In this document: in pieces, positions 15,895-24,077 of the stretch
How positions within the stretch are numbered: the stretch's first letter is position 1
Layout of the letters: every line of letters begins with the position of its first letter
Origin: Saccharothrix longispora
Lineage (GTDB): Bacteria > Actinomycetota > Actinomycetes > Mycobacteriales > Pseudonocardiaceae
Length of the DNA: 64,000 bases
Direction of reading: 5' to 3'
Assembly (NCBI RefSeq): GCF_030852425.1
Contig: NZ_NSDM01000003.1
Location: 124,001 to 188,000 of the forward strand
Made by a program: the position numbers and the translations under genes
The notes under the pieces: model-generated
The model's input: the letters and a program-made list of their open reading frames with translations, nothing else
Told to the model about the DNA's origin: nothing
Databases searched by the model: none

Positions 15895-16164
15895 CTAGGA
15901 GGCGGCTTCCAGCCGCACGTCGCCGCCGCGCCAGGTGGCCGCCAACTCCTCGACCGGCATGCCGAGCGCCTCGCCCAGGCAGACGATCGTGCCGAACCCG
16001 GGGGACGGCAGCCGCCCGGTCTCGATCTTGCGCAGCGTCTCCGGCGAGATGCCGGCCGCGTGCGCGACTTCCGCCAGTTCGCGTCCCGCGCGCGCCTGGC
16101 GCAGCAGGGCGCCCAGGCGCCTGCCGGCTTCGACCTGCTCGGGCGTGAGCGGTTGGCGGACCAT
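15895..16164 (-). CDS. XRE-family HTH regulator paired with map
   Basis: 89 aa. Residues 14-75 form a cro/C1-type HTH (GRRLGALLRQARAGRELAEVAHAAGISPETLRKIE region, with recognition-helix SPETLRKIETG). No ligand-binding domain. It is transcribed away from the methionine aminopeptidase gene, and the 87-base gap is dominated by a perfect 19-base inverted repeat. The compact gap suggests one small regulator that controls itself and the peptidase gene; repression is inferred from overlap of the operator arms with TATA-like -10 elements. Confidence 0.85.
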   Translation of the reverse strand: MVRQPLTPEQVEAGRRLGALLRQARAGRELAEVAHAAGISPETLRKIETGRLPSPGFGTIVCLGEALGMPVEELAATWRGGDVRLEAAS

Positions 16165-16176
16165 GCGCCCAGGATA

Positions 16177-16232
16177 GGGTTGGTATAGTTATACCGGCAA
16201 GTGCTACGGTTTCGGTATAACTATACCAACCC
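16177..16232. promoter_or_regulatory. Perfect 19-bp inverted repeat operator between XRE and map genes
   Basis: Left arm 16177-16195 (GGGTTGGTATAGTTATACC) and right arm 16214-16232 are exact reverse complements, separated by 18 bases. Each arm is itself nearly palindromic (GGTATAGTTATACC), giving two operator boxes. The AT-rich cores also look like -10 elements for the two divergent genes, so bound regulator would block both. Confidence 0.85.
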
Positions 16233-16251
16233 TTGTGACGCGAGGTAGTTC

Positions 16252-17073
16252 GTGATCGAGCTCAAGACGCCCGACGAGATCCGACTCATGCACACGACCG
16301 GGCGTTTCGTCGCCGAGGTGCTCACCGAGGTCGGCCGGCTCGCCGACGTGGGCGTCAACCTGATGGACCTGGAGCACCACGTCCGCGGCATGATCGAGCG
16401 GCGCGGGGCGGAGTCGTGCTACTGGGACTACGCGCCGTCCTTCGGGCGCGGCCCGTTCCGCAACGTCATCTGCCTGTCCGTCAACGACGCCGTCCTGCAC
16501 GGCCTCCCCCACGACTACACCCTGCGCGACGGGGACGTGCTCAGCGCGGACATCGCGGTCAGCATCGACGGCTGGGCCGCCGACTCGGCGCGCACGGTCG
16601 TCGTCGGCACCCCCGCCGAGGAGGACCTGCGGATCATCCGCGCCACCGAGGAAGCGCTGGAGGCGGCGATCGAGGCGGCACGCCCCGGCAACCGCCTGGG
16701 CGACATCTCGGCGGCCATCTGGGCGGTGGCCCGCGAGTACGGCTACCCGGTCAACACCGAGTTCGGCGGCCACGGCATCGGCCGCACCATGCACGAGGAC
16801 CTCCACGTCCCCAACAAGGGCCAGGCGGGCCGCGGCATGAAGCTCCGGCCGGGGCTGACCCTCGCCCTCGAACCCTGGTTCGCGCGCACGACCGACCGCA
16901 TCGCCTACGACCCCGACGGCTGGACCATCCGGTCCGCCGACGGCTCGCGCACCGCCCACTCCGAGCACACGGTCGCCATCACCGAGGACGGCCCCCTGGT
17001 GCTCACCCGGCGCGAGGCGGAGGTCCCCGCGACGCGGACCGCCGCCGGCCGGCCGGCCGCGGACAACCCCTAG
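16252..17073 (+). CDS. map: Type I methionine aminopeptidase (accessory copy)
   Basis: 273 aa from a GTG with GAGG six bases upstream. All catalytic residues of MetAP are present: H83, metal ligands D100, D111, H174, E207 and E238, and H181. There is no N-terminal zinc-finger or SH3-motif extension, and residues 255-273 are a short disordered tail. Function: removal of the initiator Met from nascent proteins in the cytosol. The gene is not in a ribosomal-protein or adk context but next to its own XRE regulator and operator, so it is probably a regulated second copy. Such copies can confer tolerance to MetAP inhibitors; that is speculation here. Its stop overlaps that of the next gene (CTAG). 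Confidence 0.9.
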   Translation: MIELKTPDEIRLMHTTGRFVAEVLTEVGRLADVGVNLMDLEHHVRGMIERRGAESCYWDYAPSFGRGPFRNVICLSVNDAVLHGLPHDYTLRDGDVLSADIAVSIDGWAADSARTVVVGTPAEEDLRIIRATEEALEAAIEAARPGNRLGDISAAIWAVAREYGYPVNTEFGGHGIGRTMHEDLHVPNKGQAGRGMKLRPGLTLALEPWFARTTDRIAYDPDGWTIRSADGSRTAHSEHTVAITEDGPLVLTRREAEVPATRTAAGRPAADNP

Positions 17074-18077
17074 CCCCGTCGACGGGCGCCGGCGCGGACC
17101 AGCCGCAGCGGCGCCCAGACCAGCAGGGCCAGCACCGCCACGAGCAGGTACTCGATCGCCGGGATGCGCACCACCTCGTCGACCTTCCCGAACCCCCGCC
17201 ACGAGTACACGCACGCCGCCGCCACGACGACCGAGCCGGCGATCCACCACCGGGTCGCCGCGCTCAGGCCCACGCCGTGCATCTGGGTGATCACGAAGAC
17301 GCCGACGAACCCGAACAGGAACATCGGCCAGGCGCCGCCCGGCCCGGAGTTCATCACGGCCACCAGCGCGCCGTGCACGGCGACCATGACCTCCAGCCCG
17401 AGCGTCCACCACCTGTTCGTGTGGGCCGCGGTGAACATCAGGCTGCTCTGGAACAACAGCAGGAACATGTAGAAGAACCCGACCAGGTGACCGCTGCTGC
17501 TCTCCACCGGGTGGTACCAGAACGTGTAGACGACGGCCCAGCTGAACAGGTAGCCGTGGTAGCGCCGCGCGAACGCCACGACGTCGGCCGAGATCGGCGC
17601 CCGCCGCCCGAAGAACAGGCCGCGCCTGCGGTTCTCCATCAGCAGCACGGCCACCAGCAGCAGCACGACCGAACCCTGGGAGCTGAAGATCGACACGTCC
17701 TGCGCGAGGCCGTCGTAGAACACCTGCGTCTGCGCGGCGTGCAGGCCGATGAAGCCGGCGTTGGCGGCGAGCGCGACGACGTTCACCGGGTGGAGGCCGG
17801 TCGTGTACCGGCGCACGCGGGTCTGCGCGTGGTGGATGAGGCCCCACGACACGACCTGGTGCGCGGCGTACCCGAGCCACGCCGACGCGCGCGTCCGGAA
17901 CGTCGGGTCGGGGAGCTTCCAGTAGTACCAGGAGGCGCCCTGGTCGGGCAGCAGGTCGACGCCGTGCAGCCGTTGCCCGAGCAGCCACACCACACCGGTG
18001 AGGACCGCGCTCGCGGCCACCCCGATCAGCGGCAGGCGGGTCCGTCCGCGCACGTCGTCCAGCACGCCGGTCATCAT
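17070..18077 (-). CDS. Polytopic membrane protein of unknown function
   Basis: 335 aa with about eight hydrophobic segments, the first at residues 15-35 and the last at 305-325, with a basic C-terminus. Aromatic- and His-containing loops occur (SWYYWKLPD, GLIHHAQTRV, FTAAHTNRWW). No known domain is recognised. The start is an ATG doublet; the 60-base gap to the divergent MarR gene holds a palindromic operator, so expression is probably MarR-controlled. Possible roles include lipid or drug handling, without direct support. Confidence 0.8.
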   Translation of the reverse strand: MMTGVLDDVRGRTRLPLIGVAASAVLTGVVWLLGQRLHGVDLLPDQGASWYYWKLPDPTFRTRASAWLGYAAHQVVSWGLIHHAQTRVRRYTTGLHPVNVVALAANAGFIGLHAAQTQVFYDGLAQDVSIFSSQGSVVLLLVAVLLMENRRRGLFFGRRAPISADVVAFARRYHGYLFSWAVVYTFWYHPVESSSGHLVGFFYMFLLLFQSSLMFTAAHTNRWWTLGLEVMVAVHGALVAVMNSGPGGAWPMFLFGFVGVFVITQMHGVGLSAATRWWIAGSVVVAAACVYSWRGFGKVDEVVRIPAIEYLLVAVLALLVWAPLRLVRAGARRRG

Positions 18078-18083
18078 GCCAAA

Positions 18084-18101
18084 TGTTCAGCAAGCTGAAC
18101 A
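18084..18101. promoter_or_regulatory. MarR-type palindromic operator
   Basis: Perfect palindrome TGTTCAGC-AA-GCTGAACA between the divergent membrane-protein and MarR genes, seven bases from the former start. Size and position fit a MarR dimer site. Confidence 0.75.
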
Positions 18102-18137
18102 ATCACCTGTCCGCACGCACTCTGCGAAGATGGCCTG

Positions 18138-18608
18138 ATGGGCAGAGGCGACGAGCGGGAGGTGGCGCACCGGACAGACCGGGTGCGCGCCGACGTCGCC
18201 TCCTGGCCGACCGGCCGACTGCTGTCGGTGGCCGCGCGGGTGGTGGAGAGCCGGTTCGACGAGGTGCTGGCCGGTCTCGGCCTGACCCACGCGGGCCTGA
18301 TCGCGCTGCACCACCTCGCCGACGGCCCGCTCGCGCAGCGCCAGCTGGCGGGTCTGTGCAAGGTGACCGACCAGACCATGAGCCGCACCATCGAGCGCCT
18401 GGACCGCGCGGGCCACGTGGCCCGCGCCGCCGACGTCCGCGACCGCCGCCGCGTGCTGGTCGAGATCACCGAGGCCGGGCGCGAGGTCCTGGCCTCGGCC
18501 CGCCGCGAGGAGCAGGAGTCCGAGTCGCTGCTGGGCGCGGTGGACGACTACGACCACTTCCGGCACCAGCTGATCACCCTGATCGCCGCGGCGGCCCGCA
18601 CCCCCTGA
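18138..18608 (+). CDS. MarR-family transcriptional regulator
   Basis: 156 aa. Winged HTH spans residues 45-120: QLAGLCKVTDQTMSRTIERL is the recognition region and DVRDRRRVLVEIT the wing. Dimerisation helices flank it. It is divergent from the polytopic membrane protein with a shared palindromic operator, so autoregulation and control of that gene are likely. The start is ATG 18138, with only a weak ribosome site. No redox cysteine pair is present (a single Cys near the HTH, LCKVTD). Confidence 0.85.
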   Translation: MGRGDEREVAHRTDRVRADVASWPTGRLLSVAARVVESRFDEVLAGLGLTHAGLIALHHLADGPLAQRQLAGLCKVTDQTMSRTIERLDRAGHVARAADVRDRRRVLVEITEAGREVLASARREEQESESLLGAVDDYDHFRHQLITLIAAAARTP

Positions 18609-18614
18609 CACCCG

Positions 18615-18663
18615 CGCGGTCACGACCGCGTCCGCCACCAGCCCGGTTCGCAGGCGGCGAACC
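18615..18663. terminator. Two tandem hairpins after the MarR gene
   Basis: CGCGGTC-AC-GACCGCG (18615-18630) then GGTTCGC-AGGCG-GCGAACC (18645-18663), seven-base stems each, between convergent genes. The remainder to 18793 shows no supported gene. Confidence 0.45.
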
Positions 18664-18793
18664 GCTCCACCCCGGCGGGGCGCTCGGCGGCCCTGCCGAT
18701 GGCGATGCGGTCCGGCGCGACCGCCCGCCTGCCACCCGGGTCGCGGGACGTCGCACCGTTCGGCCCGTGGGAGGTGGACCCGTGGACGGCGGA

Positions 18794-19999
18794 CTAGGCC
18801 GTTCGCAGGAACCGGCCGAGGCCGTCGAGCAGGCGGGCCACGTCGTCGTCGGACGAGTACGGGGCCAGGCCGACGCGCAGCCCTCCCCCGTCGCCCAGGC
18901 CGAGCCACCGGGACGCCTCGATCGCGTAGAACGACCCGGCGGGCGCGTTGACGCCCAGCCCGGCCAGGAAGTGGTGGGCGTCGGCCGCGGACCGGTCGGC
19001 GAACGTGACGAGCAGCGTGGGCGTGCGACGCCCGGCGCGCGAGTGGACGGTCACGCCCGGCAGCGCGGCCAGCCCGTCCTCCACGGCCGTCCGCAGCCGC
19101 TCCTCGTGGGCCTCCGCCGCGGTGAACGACCGGGCGATCCTGGTGCGACGGTCCCCTTCGGACGGCACGAGCCCGGCGATCACGTCGACCGCCGCCGTGC
19201 AGCCGGCCAGCAGCTCGTAGGGCAGCGTGCCGAACTCGAACCGCTCGGGCACGGCGTCCGTCGACGGCAGCAGCTTGTCCGGCCGCAGGCCCTCCAGCAG
19301 CTCCGGGCGCGCCGCCAGCACGCCGATGTGCGGGCCGAAGAACTTGTACGGCGAGCAGGTGAAGAGGTCCGCGCCGATCTCCTCGACGTCGACGAACGCG
19401 TGTGCGGCCAGGTGCACACCGTCCACGGCGAACAGCGCGTCGCCGTCGTGCGCCAGCGCGCCGATCGCCTTGAGGTCGGGCCGGGTGCCGATCAGGTTGG
19501 ACGCGCCGGTCACCGCGACCAGCCGGGTGCGCGGCGACAGCACGGCGGCCACGTCGTCGGGCGTCAGCTCGCCGGTGCGCGGGTCGAACGCGGCGAACCG
19601 GGCGCGCGCGCCGACGGCCTCGGCCGCCTGCACCCAGGGCCGCACGTTGGCGTCGTGGTCCAGGCGCGTCACCACGACCTCGTCACCGGGGCCCCACCCC
19701 TTGGCCAGCGTGCGGGCGAAGTCGTAGGTCAGCTGCGTCATCGAGCGTCCGAAGACGATCCCCGAGGGCGACGCGCCCACCAGGTCGGCCAGTGCCCGAC
19801 GCGCCTCGCGCACGATCACGTCGGACGCGCGTTCGGCGTCGGTGACCGTGCCGCGCACGGACAGCGGGGAGGTCATGGCGGTGCGCACCGCGTCGGCCAC
19901 GGCGGCGGGCACCTGGGACCCGCCGGGGCCGTCGAAGTGGGCGGTTCCGGCGGCGAGCGAGGGGAACCGGGCACGCACGGCGTCGACGTCGTAGGTCAT
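18794..19999 (-). CDS. Class V aminotransferase, cysteine desulfurase-like (VC1184 type)
   Basis: 401 aa from ATG 19999. The PLP fold type I is complete: the N-terminal FDGPGGSQVP is the hallmark of the VC1184-type family, VDGVHLAAHAF holds the PLP Asp, and CSPYKFFGPHIG contains the Schiff-base lysine. No obvious active-site Cys loop of IscS/SufS is present, so sulfur transfer is doubtful; epimerase or lyase activity is equally possible. It is alone, converging with MarR. A longer upstream frame (to 20164) lacks homology and overlaps the promoter of the glucanase gene. Confidence 0.82.
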   Translation of the reverse strand: MTYDVDAVRARFPSLAAGTAHFDGPGGSQVPAAVADAVRTAMTSPLSVRGTVTDAERASDVIVREARRALADLVGASPSGIVFGRSMTQLTYDFARTLAKGWGPGDEVVVTRLDHDANVRPWVQAAEAVGARARFAAFDPRTGELTPDDVAAVLSPRTRLVAVTGASNLIGTRPDLKAIGALAHDGDALFAVDGVHLAAHAFVDVEEIGADLFTCSPYKFFGPHIGVLAARPELLEGLRPDKLLPSTDAVPERFEFGTLPYELLAGCTAAVDVIAGLVPSEGDRRTRIARSFTAAEAHEERLRTAVEDGLAALPGVTVHSRAGRRTPTLLVTFADRSAADAHHFLAGLGVNAPAGSFYAIEASRWLGLGDGGGLRVGLAPYSSDDDVARLLDGLGRFLRTA

Positions 20000-20058
20000 G
20001 CCGTCCACTCTGCACGGCGCCTCCCGGTATTGACAGGGCTCGCTTCTGCGCACAACCA

Positions 20059-20072
20059 TGGAAGCGCTCTCA
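20059..20072. promoter_or_regulatory. CebR-like LacI-family operator upstream of the glucanase
   Basis: TGGAAGCGCTCTCA, two mismatches from the actinomycete CebR box TGGGAGCGCTCCCA, lies 103 bases before the GH64 gene. It suggests glucan- or cellobiose-responsive repression. No CebR is encoded in the window. Confidence 0.6.
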
Positions 20073-20174
20073 CGAAGCGGTCTGGACCAGTTGTCCGCGA
20101 CCGCGGGAGCGGAGACCGCCCGGCCGCCCTGAACCGGCCGGGGTCTGCCGACTGCCCCCTGCACGAGGAGTCAC

Positions 20175-21770
20175 ATGCGCACTCGGACGAAGTGGTTGAG
20201 CGCGCTCGCCGCTCTGGCGGCGACCGCGTCGGCGGCGATCGCGATCGCACCGGCACAGGCGATCGGCCCCGACCTGCTGCCGCTGACCGTCACCAACGAC
20301 AGCGGCCGCCCCGAGGCCGTGCACCTGTACGTCCTGGGCACCGACATCCGCGCCGGCCGGCTCGGGTACGTCAACCAGGCCGGCGGGTTCACGCCGTGGT
20401 CGCCGGGCGGCAACCCGCCCACGCCCGCGCCGGACGTGTCCATCGCGGGCCCCGGCCCCGGCGGCAGCGTCACGCTGCGCGTACCCCGGTTCATCTCCGG
20501 CCGCGTCTACATGTCGTTCGGCGAGAAGCTGAGGTTCTCCCTCACGCCCGACGGCCTGGTGCAGCCCGCGCCGTGGGCGTCCGGCGACCCGAACAGCGGC
20601 ATCCTGTTCGACTGGAGCGAGTTCACCTACAACGACGACGGCCTGTGGCTCAACAGCTCCCAGGTGGACATGTTCGCCGTGCCGCACGCGGTGTCGGTGA
20701 CCGGCGCGAGCGGCGCCACCAGGAAGACCGGTGAGCTCAAGCCCGGCGGGCGGGACGCCATCATCAGCGGCATCCGCGGCCAGGGGGGCTGGGGCGGGTC
20801 GGTCATGTCCCGCCCGGACGGCACGGTGCTGCGGGTGCTCGCGCCGGGCAAGGCCGCCGACGTGGGCCTGTTCGACCGCAACTACCTCGACTCGTACATC
20901 ACGCAGGCGTGGAACGCGTACACGTCCAGGACGCTCACCGTGCAGCCGTTCGGCGACCGCCCGGACGTGAAGTACTTCGGCCGCACCTCCGGCACCACCA
21001 TGGACTTCACGAACACCGCCGGGCAGCGGGTGGCGTCGTTCGCGAAGCCGTCCACGGCGGACGTGTGGGGCTGCGACGGCGCGCTGCACGCGCCCAACGA
21101 CCAGGTGGTCGGCCCGATCGCCCGCACCCTGTGCGCCGCGCTGCACCGCTCCACGCTCGGCCGGATCGACACCCAGCCCGGCGGCGGGCCCGCCGACTTC
21201 TACCAGGGCGCGATCACCAACCACTACTCGCGGCTGGTGCACCGGAACATGGTGGACGGCGAGGCGTACGGGTTCGCGTTCGACGACGTGCAGGCGCAGG
21301 AGTCCCTGGTGCACGACGGCGATCCGCGCTCGGCCGGGATCACGCTGAACCCGTTCACCGGTGGCGGCGGCACCACTCCCCCGCCCGCCGGCGGCGGCAT
21401 CGTCAGCGACTGGCACGGCAAGTGCGTCGACGTGCCGAACGGGAACTTCGCCGACGGGCAGCGCCTGGCCGTGCGGGACTGCACGGGCGGCGCCGGCCAG
21501 GCGTTCGAGTTCACCGGCGGCACGATCCGCACGCGGAACGACAAGTGCGTGGACGTGGCGTGGGGTTCGACGGCCAACGGCGCGGCCGTGCAGCTCGCCA
21601 CGTGCTCCGGCAACCCGGCGCAGCAGTTCGTCCTGACCGCCGCGGGCGACCTGGTGAACCCGCAGGCGGGCAAGTGCGTGGACATCGCGGAGTGGAACCC
21701 GGCCAACGGCGCGGTCCTGCACATGTGGGACTGCGTCGGCGGCGCGAACCAGAAGTGGCGCCGCGCCTGA
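20175..21770 (+). CDS. Secreted GH64 beta-1,3-glucanase with CBM13 (ricin-B) domain
   Basis: 531 aa; GAGGAG four bases before the ATG. Residues 1-29 are a Sec signal peptide (cleavage near PAQA). Residues 31-390 match glycoside hydrolase family 64 (thaumatin-like laminaripentaose-producing glucanase), including SQVDMFAVPHAV and GCDGALHAPND. A Gly/Thr/Pro linker at 393-407 leads to a ricin-B/CBM13 trefoil at 409-531 with repeated GKCVD, DKCVD and GKCVD units and QKW endings. Function: extracellular endo-hydrolysis of beta-1,3-glucan such as fungal cell wall. Probably repressed through the CebR-like box and followed by a strong hairpin terminator. Confidence 0.9.
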   Translation: MRTRTKWLSALAALAATASAAIAIAPAQAIGPDLLPLTVTNDSGRPEAVHLYVLGTDIRAGRLGYVNQAGGFTPWSPGGNPPTPAPDVSIAGPGPGGSVTLRVPRFISGRVYMSFGEKLRFSLTPDGLVQPAPWASGDPNSGILFDWSEFTYNDDGLWLNSSQVDMFAVPHAVSVTGASGATRKTGELKPGGRDAIISGIRGQGGWGGSVMSRPDGTVLRVLAPGKAADVGLFDRNYLDSYITQAWNAYTSRTLTVQPFGDRPDVKYFGRTSGTTMDFTNTAGQRVASFAKPSTADVWGCDGALHAPNDQVVGPIARTLCAALHRSTLGRIDTQPGGGPADFYQGAITNHYSRLVHRNMVDGEAYGFAFDDVQAQESLVHDGDPRSAGITLNPFTGGGGTTPPPAGGGIVSDWHGKCVDVPNGNFADGQRLAVRDCTGGAGQAFEFTGGTIRTRNDKCVDVAWGSTANGAAVQLATCSGNPAQQFVLTAAGDLVNPQAGKCVDIAEWNPANGAVLHMWDCVGGANQKWRRA

Positions 21771-21825
21771 TCCGAGGCGCTCCACCGACGAGAGTCCGAC
21801 ACCCAGGACTCGAGGGTCGTACCTC

Positions 21826-21873
21826 CGGGAGCCCTGGGTTCTTCGCTCGCGAGTGAAGAACCCAGGGCTCCCG
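21826..21873. terminator. Very strong bidirectional hairpin
   Basis: Perfect 19-base stem (21826-21844 with 21855-21873) around a ten-base loop that contains CTCGCGAG, itself a palindrome. Outer sequences (AGTCCGAC near 21793 and GTTGGACT near 21877) can pair further. It separates the convergent glucanase and ahpD-like genes. Confidence 0.85.
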
Positions 21874-21891
21874 AGCGTTGGACTCCCGGGG

Positions 21892-22350
21892 TCAGCCGGC
21901 CTTGCGCAGGGCGACCCTCGGGAAGTCCAGCGGCACGGACAGCGCGACGTCGACGTAGTTCGTGAAGAGGTTGAGCGCGACGTGCGCCACCAGCTCCACG
22001 ACCTCCTCGTCGTCGAAACCGGCGGCGCGCAGCGCTTCCACGTCGGCGTCGGTCACCTGCGCGCGGTCCTCGACGAGCTTGGCCGCGAAGCCGAGCGCGG
22101 CGGCGGTGCGCGGGTCGTGCGAGTGGCCGGCCCGGGCCTGGCCCATGTCCTCCGCGGACACGCCCGCCTTGCGCCCCAGGGCGGTGTGGGCGGCCAGGCA
22201 GTACTCGCAGCTGTTGCGGTCGGCCACGAGGACGGCGACCTGCTCGCCCAGCTTCGCCCCCAGGCACCCGCCGCCGAGGGCGCCGAAGCCCGCCCACATC
22301 ATCGTGAGGGCGGCGGGCGAGTTCGCCACCGCCTCACCGAGGCCGGTGAG
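21892..22350 (-). pseudogene. N-terminally truncated AhpD/carboxymuconolactone decarboxylase family gene
   Basis: The minus-strand frame encodes a good AhpD-like body: ANSPAALT at the start, the redox motif CEYCLAAH, and a complete C-terminus (LNLFTNYVDVALSVPLDFP). Full relatives carry about 35-45 more N-terminal residues. Upstream of ANSPAALT the frame runs into sequence that on the other strand is a MarR fragment, and no sensible start or ribosome site is visible. A residual product from an internal GTG is possible because the active motif is intact. Confidence 0.6.
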
Positions 22351-22685
22351 GCCGTGGCGGACCGCACGAGCGCGTGGCCCGACTTCCTGAGCCGGGCCGT
22401 CGAGAGCTTCGACGACGCGGAGCAGGCGGCCATGCTGCTCCTGCTGGTCAAGCTGATCCGCACGCTCCAGCTCAACGGCGACATCCCGCCGCAGCGCACC
22501 TGCGTGACGTGCCGCCACTTCCGACCGCGCGTCCACGAGGACCCCGCGAACCCCCACCACTGCGCCTACCTGGACGCGCCGTTCGGCGACCGGCACCTGC
22601 GCCTGGACTGCCCGAGCAGGCCGACGCCGACCCCGGGCAGCAGCAACGGGCGTGGGAGCGCTTCACCTCCGCGACGCCGGCCTGA
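22322..22685 (+). pseudogene. C-terminal fragment of a MarR-type regulator, frameshifted
   Basis: The plus strand reads RHRLTEAGEAVADRT, the post-wing segment of MarR, then LLLLVKLIRTLQLNG and a Cys-containing tail CVTCRHFRP with a family-like CAYLDAPFGDRHLRLDCP. The HTH is absent. Near 22612 the frame must shift to continue as PEQADADPGQQQRAWERFTS and a stop at 22685. It is head to head with the truncated ahpD-like gene, so one deletion probably removed both 5' ends. Confidence 0.65.
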
Positions 22686-22696
22686 CCACCCGAGCC

Positions 22697-22757
22697 GCGA
22701 ACGCACGACACGCGGTGCGCGAACGCACGACACGCCGGGCGCGAACGCACGACACGC
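22697..22757. repeat. 22-bp-period tandem repeat, three copies
   Basis: GCGAACGCACGACACGC at 22697, 22719 and 22741, exactly 22 bases apart (about two helical turns), ending four bases before the MocR stop codon. It could be a protein-binding array, a terminator-like element or a dispersed repeat. Confidence 0.85.
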
Positions 22758-22760
22758 GGG

Positions 22761-24074
22761 TCAGTCGGGGAACTCGTCCTCCGGGGCGCCGCGGGCGAGC
22801 GCGGCCAGGGTGGTCAGGGCGGGGACGAGGGTGTCCTCGTCGGTGGAGGCCAGGGCCAGGCGCACCGCGTTCGGGGCGTGCCCCGGCACGACGGCGAACG
22901 CGGCGGCGGGGGTGATCGCGATCCCCCGCCGGCTCGCGGCGGCGGTGAACGTCTCGGCCCGCCACCCCTCCGGCAGGCGCCACCAGCAGTGGAACGCGCC
23001 GGGGTCGCCCCGCACCTCGAAGCCGGCCAGGTGGGTGCGGGCGAGGAGCTGGCGCTCCCGGGCGAGCGCGCGCTTGCGGTCCACGACGGCGCGCACGGTC
23101 CCGTCCGCCAGCCAGCGGCCCGCCGCGGCCAGCGCGAAGTGCCCCGCCGCCCAACCGCCGGAGCGCGCGGTGGCGGCCACCCGGTCCACCAGGTGCCCGG
23201 GCGGCACGACGAACCCCAGGGTCAGGCCCGGCGCCAACCGCTTGGACAGGCTGTCGACGACGGTGGTGCGCTCCGGCGCGAGCGGCGGCAGGTCGGGGCC
23301 CAGGAACGCGTAGACGGCGTCCTCGACCACCTGCACGTCCAGGTCGCGCACGACCTCGGCCAGCTCGGCGCGCCGAGCCGGCGGCACGGTCGTGCCGAGC
23401 GGGTTGTGCAGGACCGGCTGGAGGTAGGCGGCGCGCACGTCGGCCGCCCGCAGCGCGTCCGGCAGGACACCCGCGTCGTCCACGGCCAGCGGCACGAGCG
23501 TGATGCCCAAGCGGGCCGCGAGGGCCTTCACCACGGGGTACGTGACCGCCTCCACGCCGAGGCGCCCGCCCACCGGCACGAGTGCGGCCACGGCGGCGGC
23601 GATGGCCTGGCGACCGTTGCCGGTGAACAGCACCTGTCGCGGGTCGGGCGCCCAGCCTCCCCGCGCCAGCAGCGCGGCGGTCGCGGCCCGCACCTCGGGG
23701 GTCCCGGCGACGCCGACCGGGGTCGTCGCGGCGACCAGGCCGTCGTCGACGAGACCGCGCAGGGCGGGCGCGAGCAGCTCGGTCTGGTCGGGCAGCAGGC
23801 AGAAGTTGAACTCCAGGTCGACGCGCGCCCCGCCCGGTTCGGGGAGCGCGGGCTCGGCCGGTCGGGCGCTGCGGACGAACGTGCCGCGCCCGACCTCACC
23901 GGTGGTCAGGCCGCGCCGGGCCAGCTCGCCGTAGACGCGGGCGGCGGTGGACGCGGCGATGCCGTGCCGTCGGGCGAAGCGCCGCTGGGGCGGCAACCGG
24001 TCACCCGGCTCGAGCCTGCCCGCCGCGATGTCGGCGGCGATCCGGTCGGCGATCACCCGGTGGTCCACGCGCAC
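22761..24074 (-). CDS. MocR/PdxR-type regulator (GntR HTH plus aminotransferase-like domain)
   Basis: 437 aa from a GTG at 24074; a second GTG two codons on (24068) has GAGG better placed. Residues 5-70 are a GntR winged HTH (LPPQRRFARRHGIAASTAARVYGEL). Residues 85-430 are a fold-I aminotransferase-like domain with LHNPLGT and the PLP-lysine region VDSLSKRLAPGLTLGF. Family role: PLP or a PLP-amino acid adduct modulates binding. It is divergent from an alpha/beta hydrolase; two direct repeats in the gap are the probable binding sites. Target genes other than itself and the hydrolase are unknown. Confidence 0.88.
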   Translation of the reverse strand: MRVDHRVIADRIAADIAAGRLEPGDRLPPQRRFARRHGIAASTAARVYGELARRGLTTGEVGRGTFVRSARPAEPALPEPGGARVDLEFNFCLLPDQTELLAPALRGLVDDGLVAATTPVGVAGTPEVRAATAALLARGGWAPDPRQVLFTGNGRQAIAAAVAALVPVGGRLGVEAVTYPVVKALAARLGITLVPLAVDDAGVLPDALRAADVRAAYLQPVLHNPLGTTVPPARRAELAEVVRDLDVQVVEDAVYAFLGPDLPPLAPERTTVVDSLSKRLAPGLTLGFVVPPGHLVDRVAATARSGGWAAGHFALAAAGRWLADGTVRAVVDRKRALARERQLLARTHLAGFEVRGDPGAFHCWWRLPEGWRAETFTAAASRRGIAITPAAAFAVVPGHAPNAVRLALASTDEDTLVPALTTLAALARGAPEDEFPD

Positions 24075-24077
24075 CTC

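Noticed and set aside
16252-17073. Housekeeping map gene in the ribosomal context
   Set aside because: No adk, secY or infA neighbours, and it carries a dedicated regulator, so it is taken as an accessory copy.
18794-19999. Iron-sulfur cluster cysteine desulfurase (IscS/SufS)
   Set aside because: No active-site Cys loop and no suf/isc partners; the FDGPGG N-terminus points to the VC1184 subtype.
22697-22757. Possible CRISPR array
   Set aside because: Three 17-base units with only five-base spacers; spacers and repeats do not fit CRISPR, and no cas genes are present.
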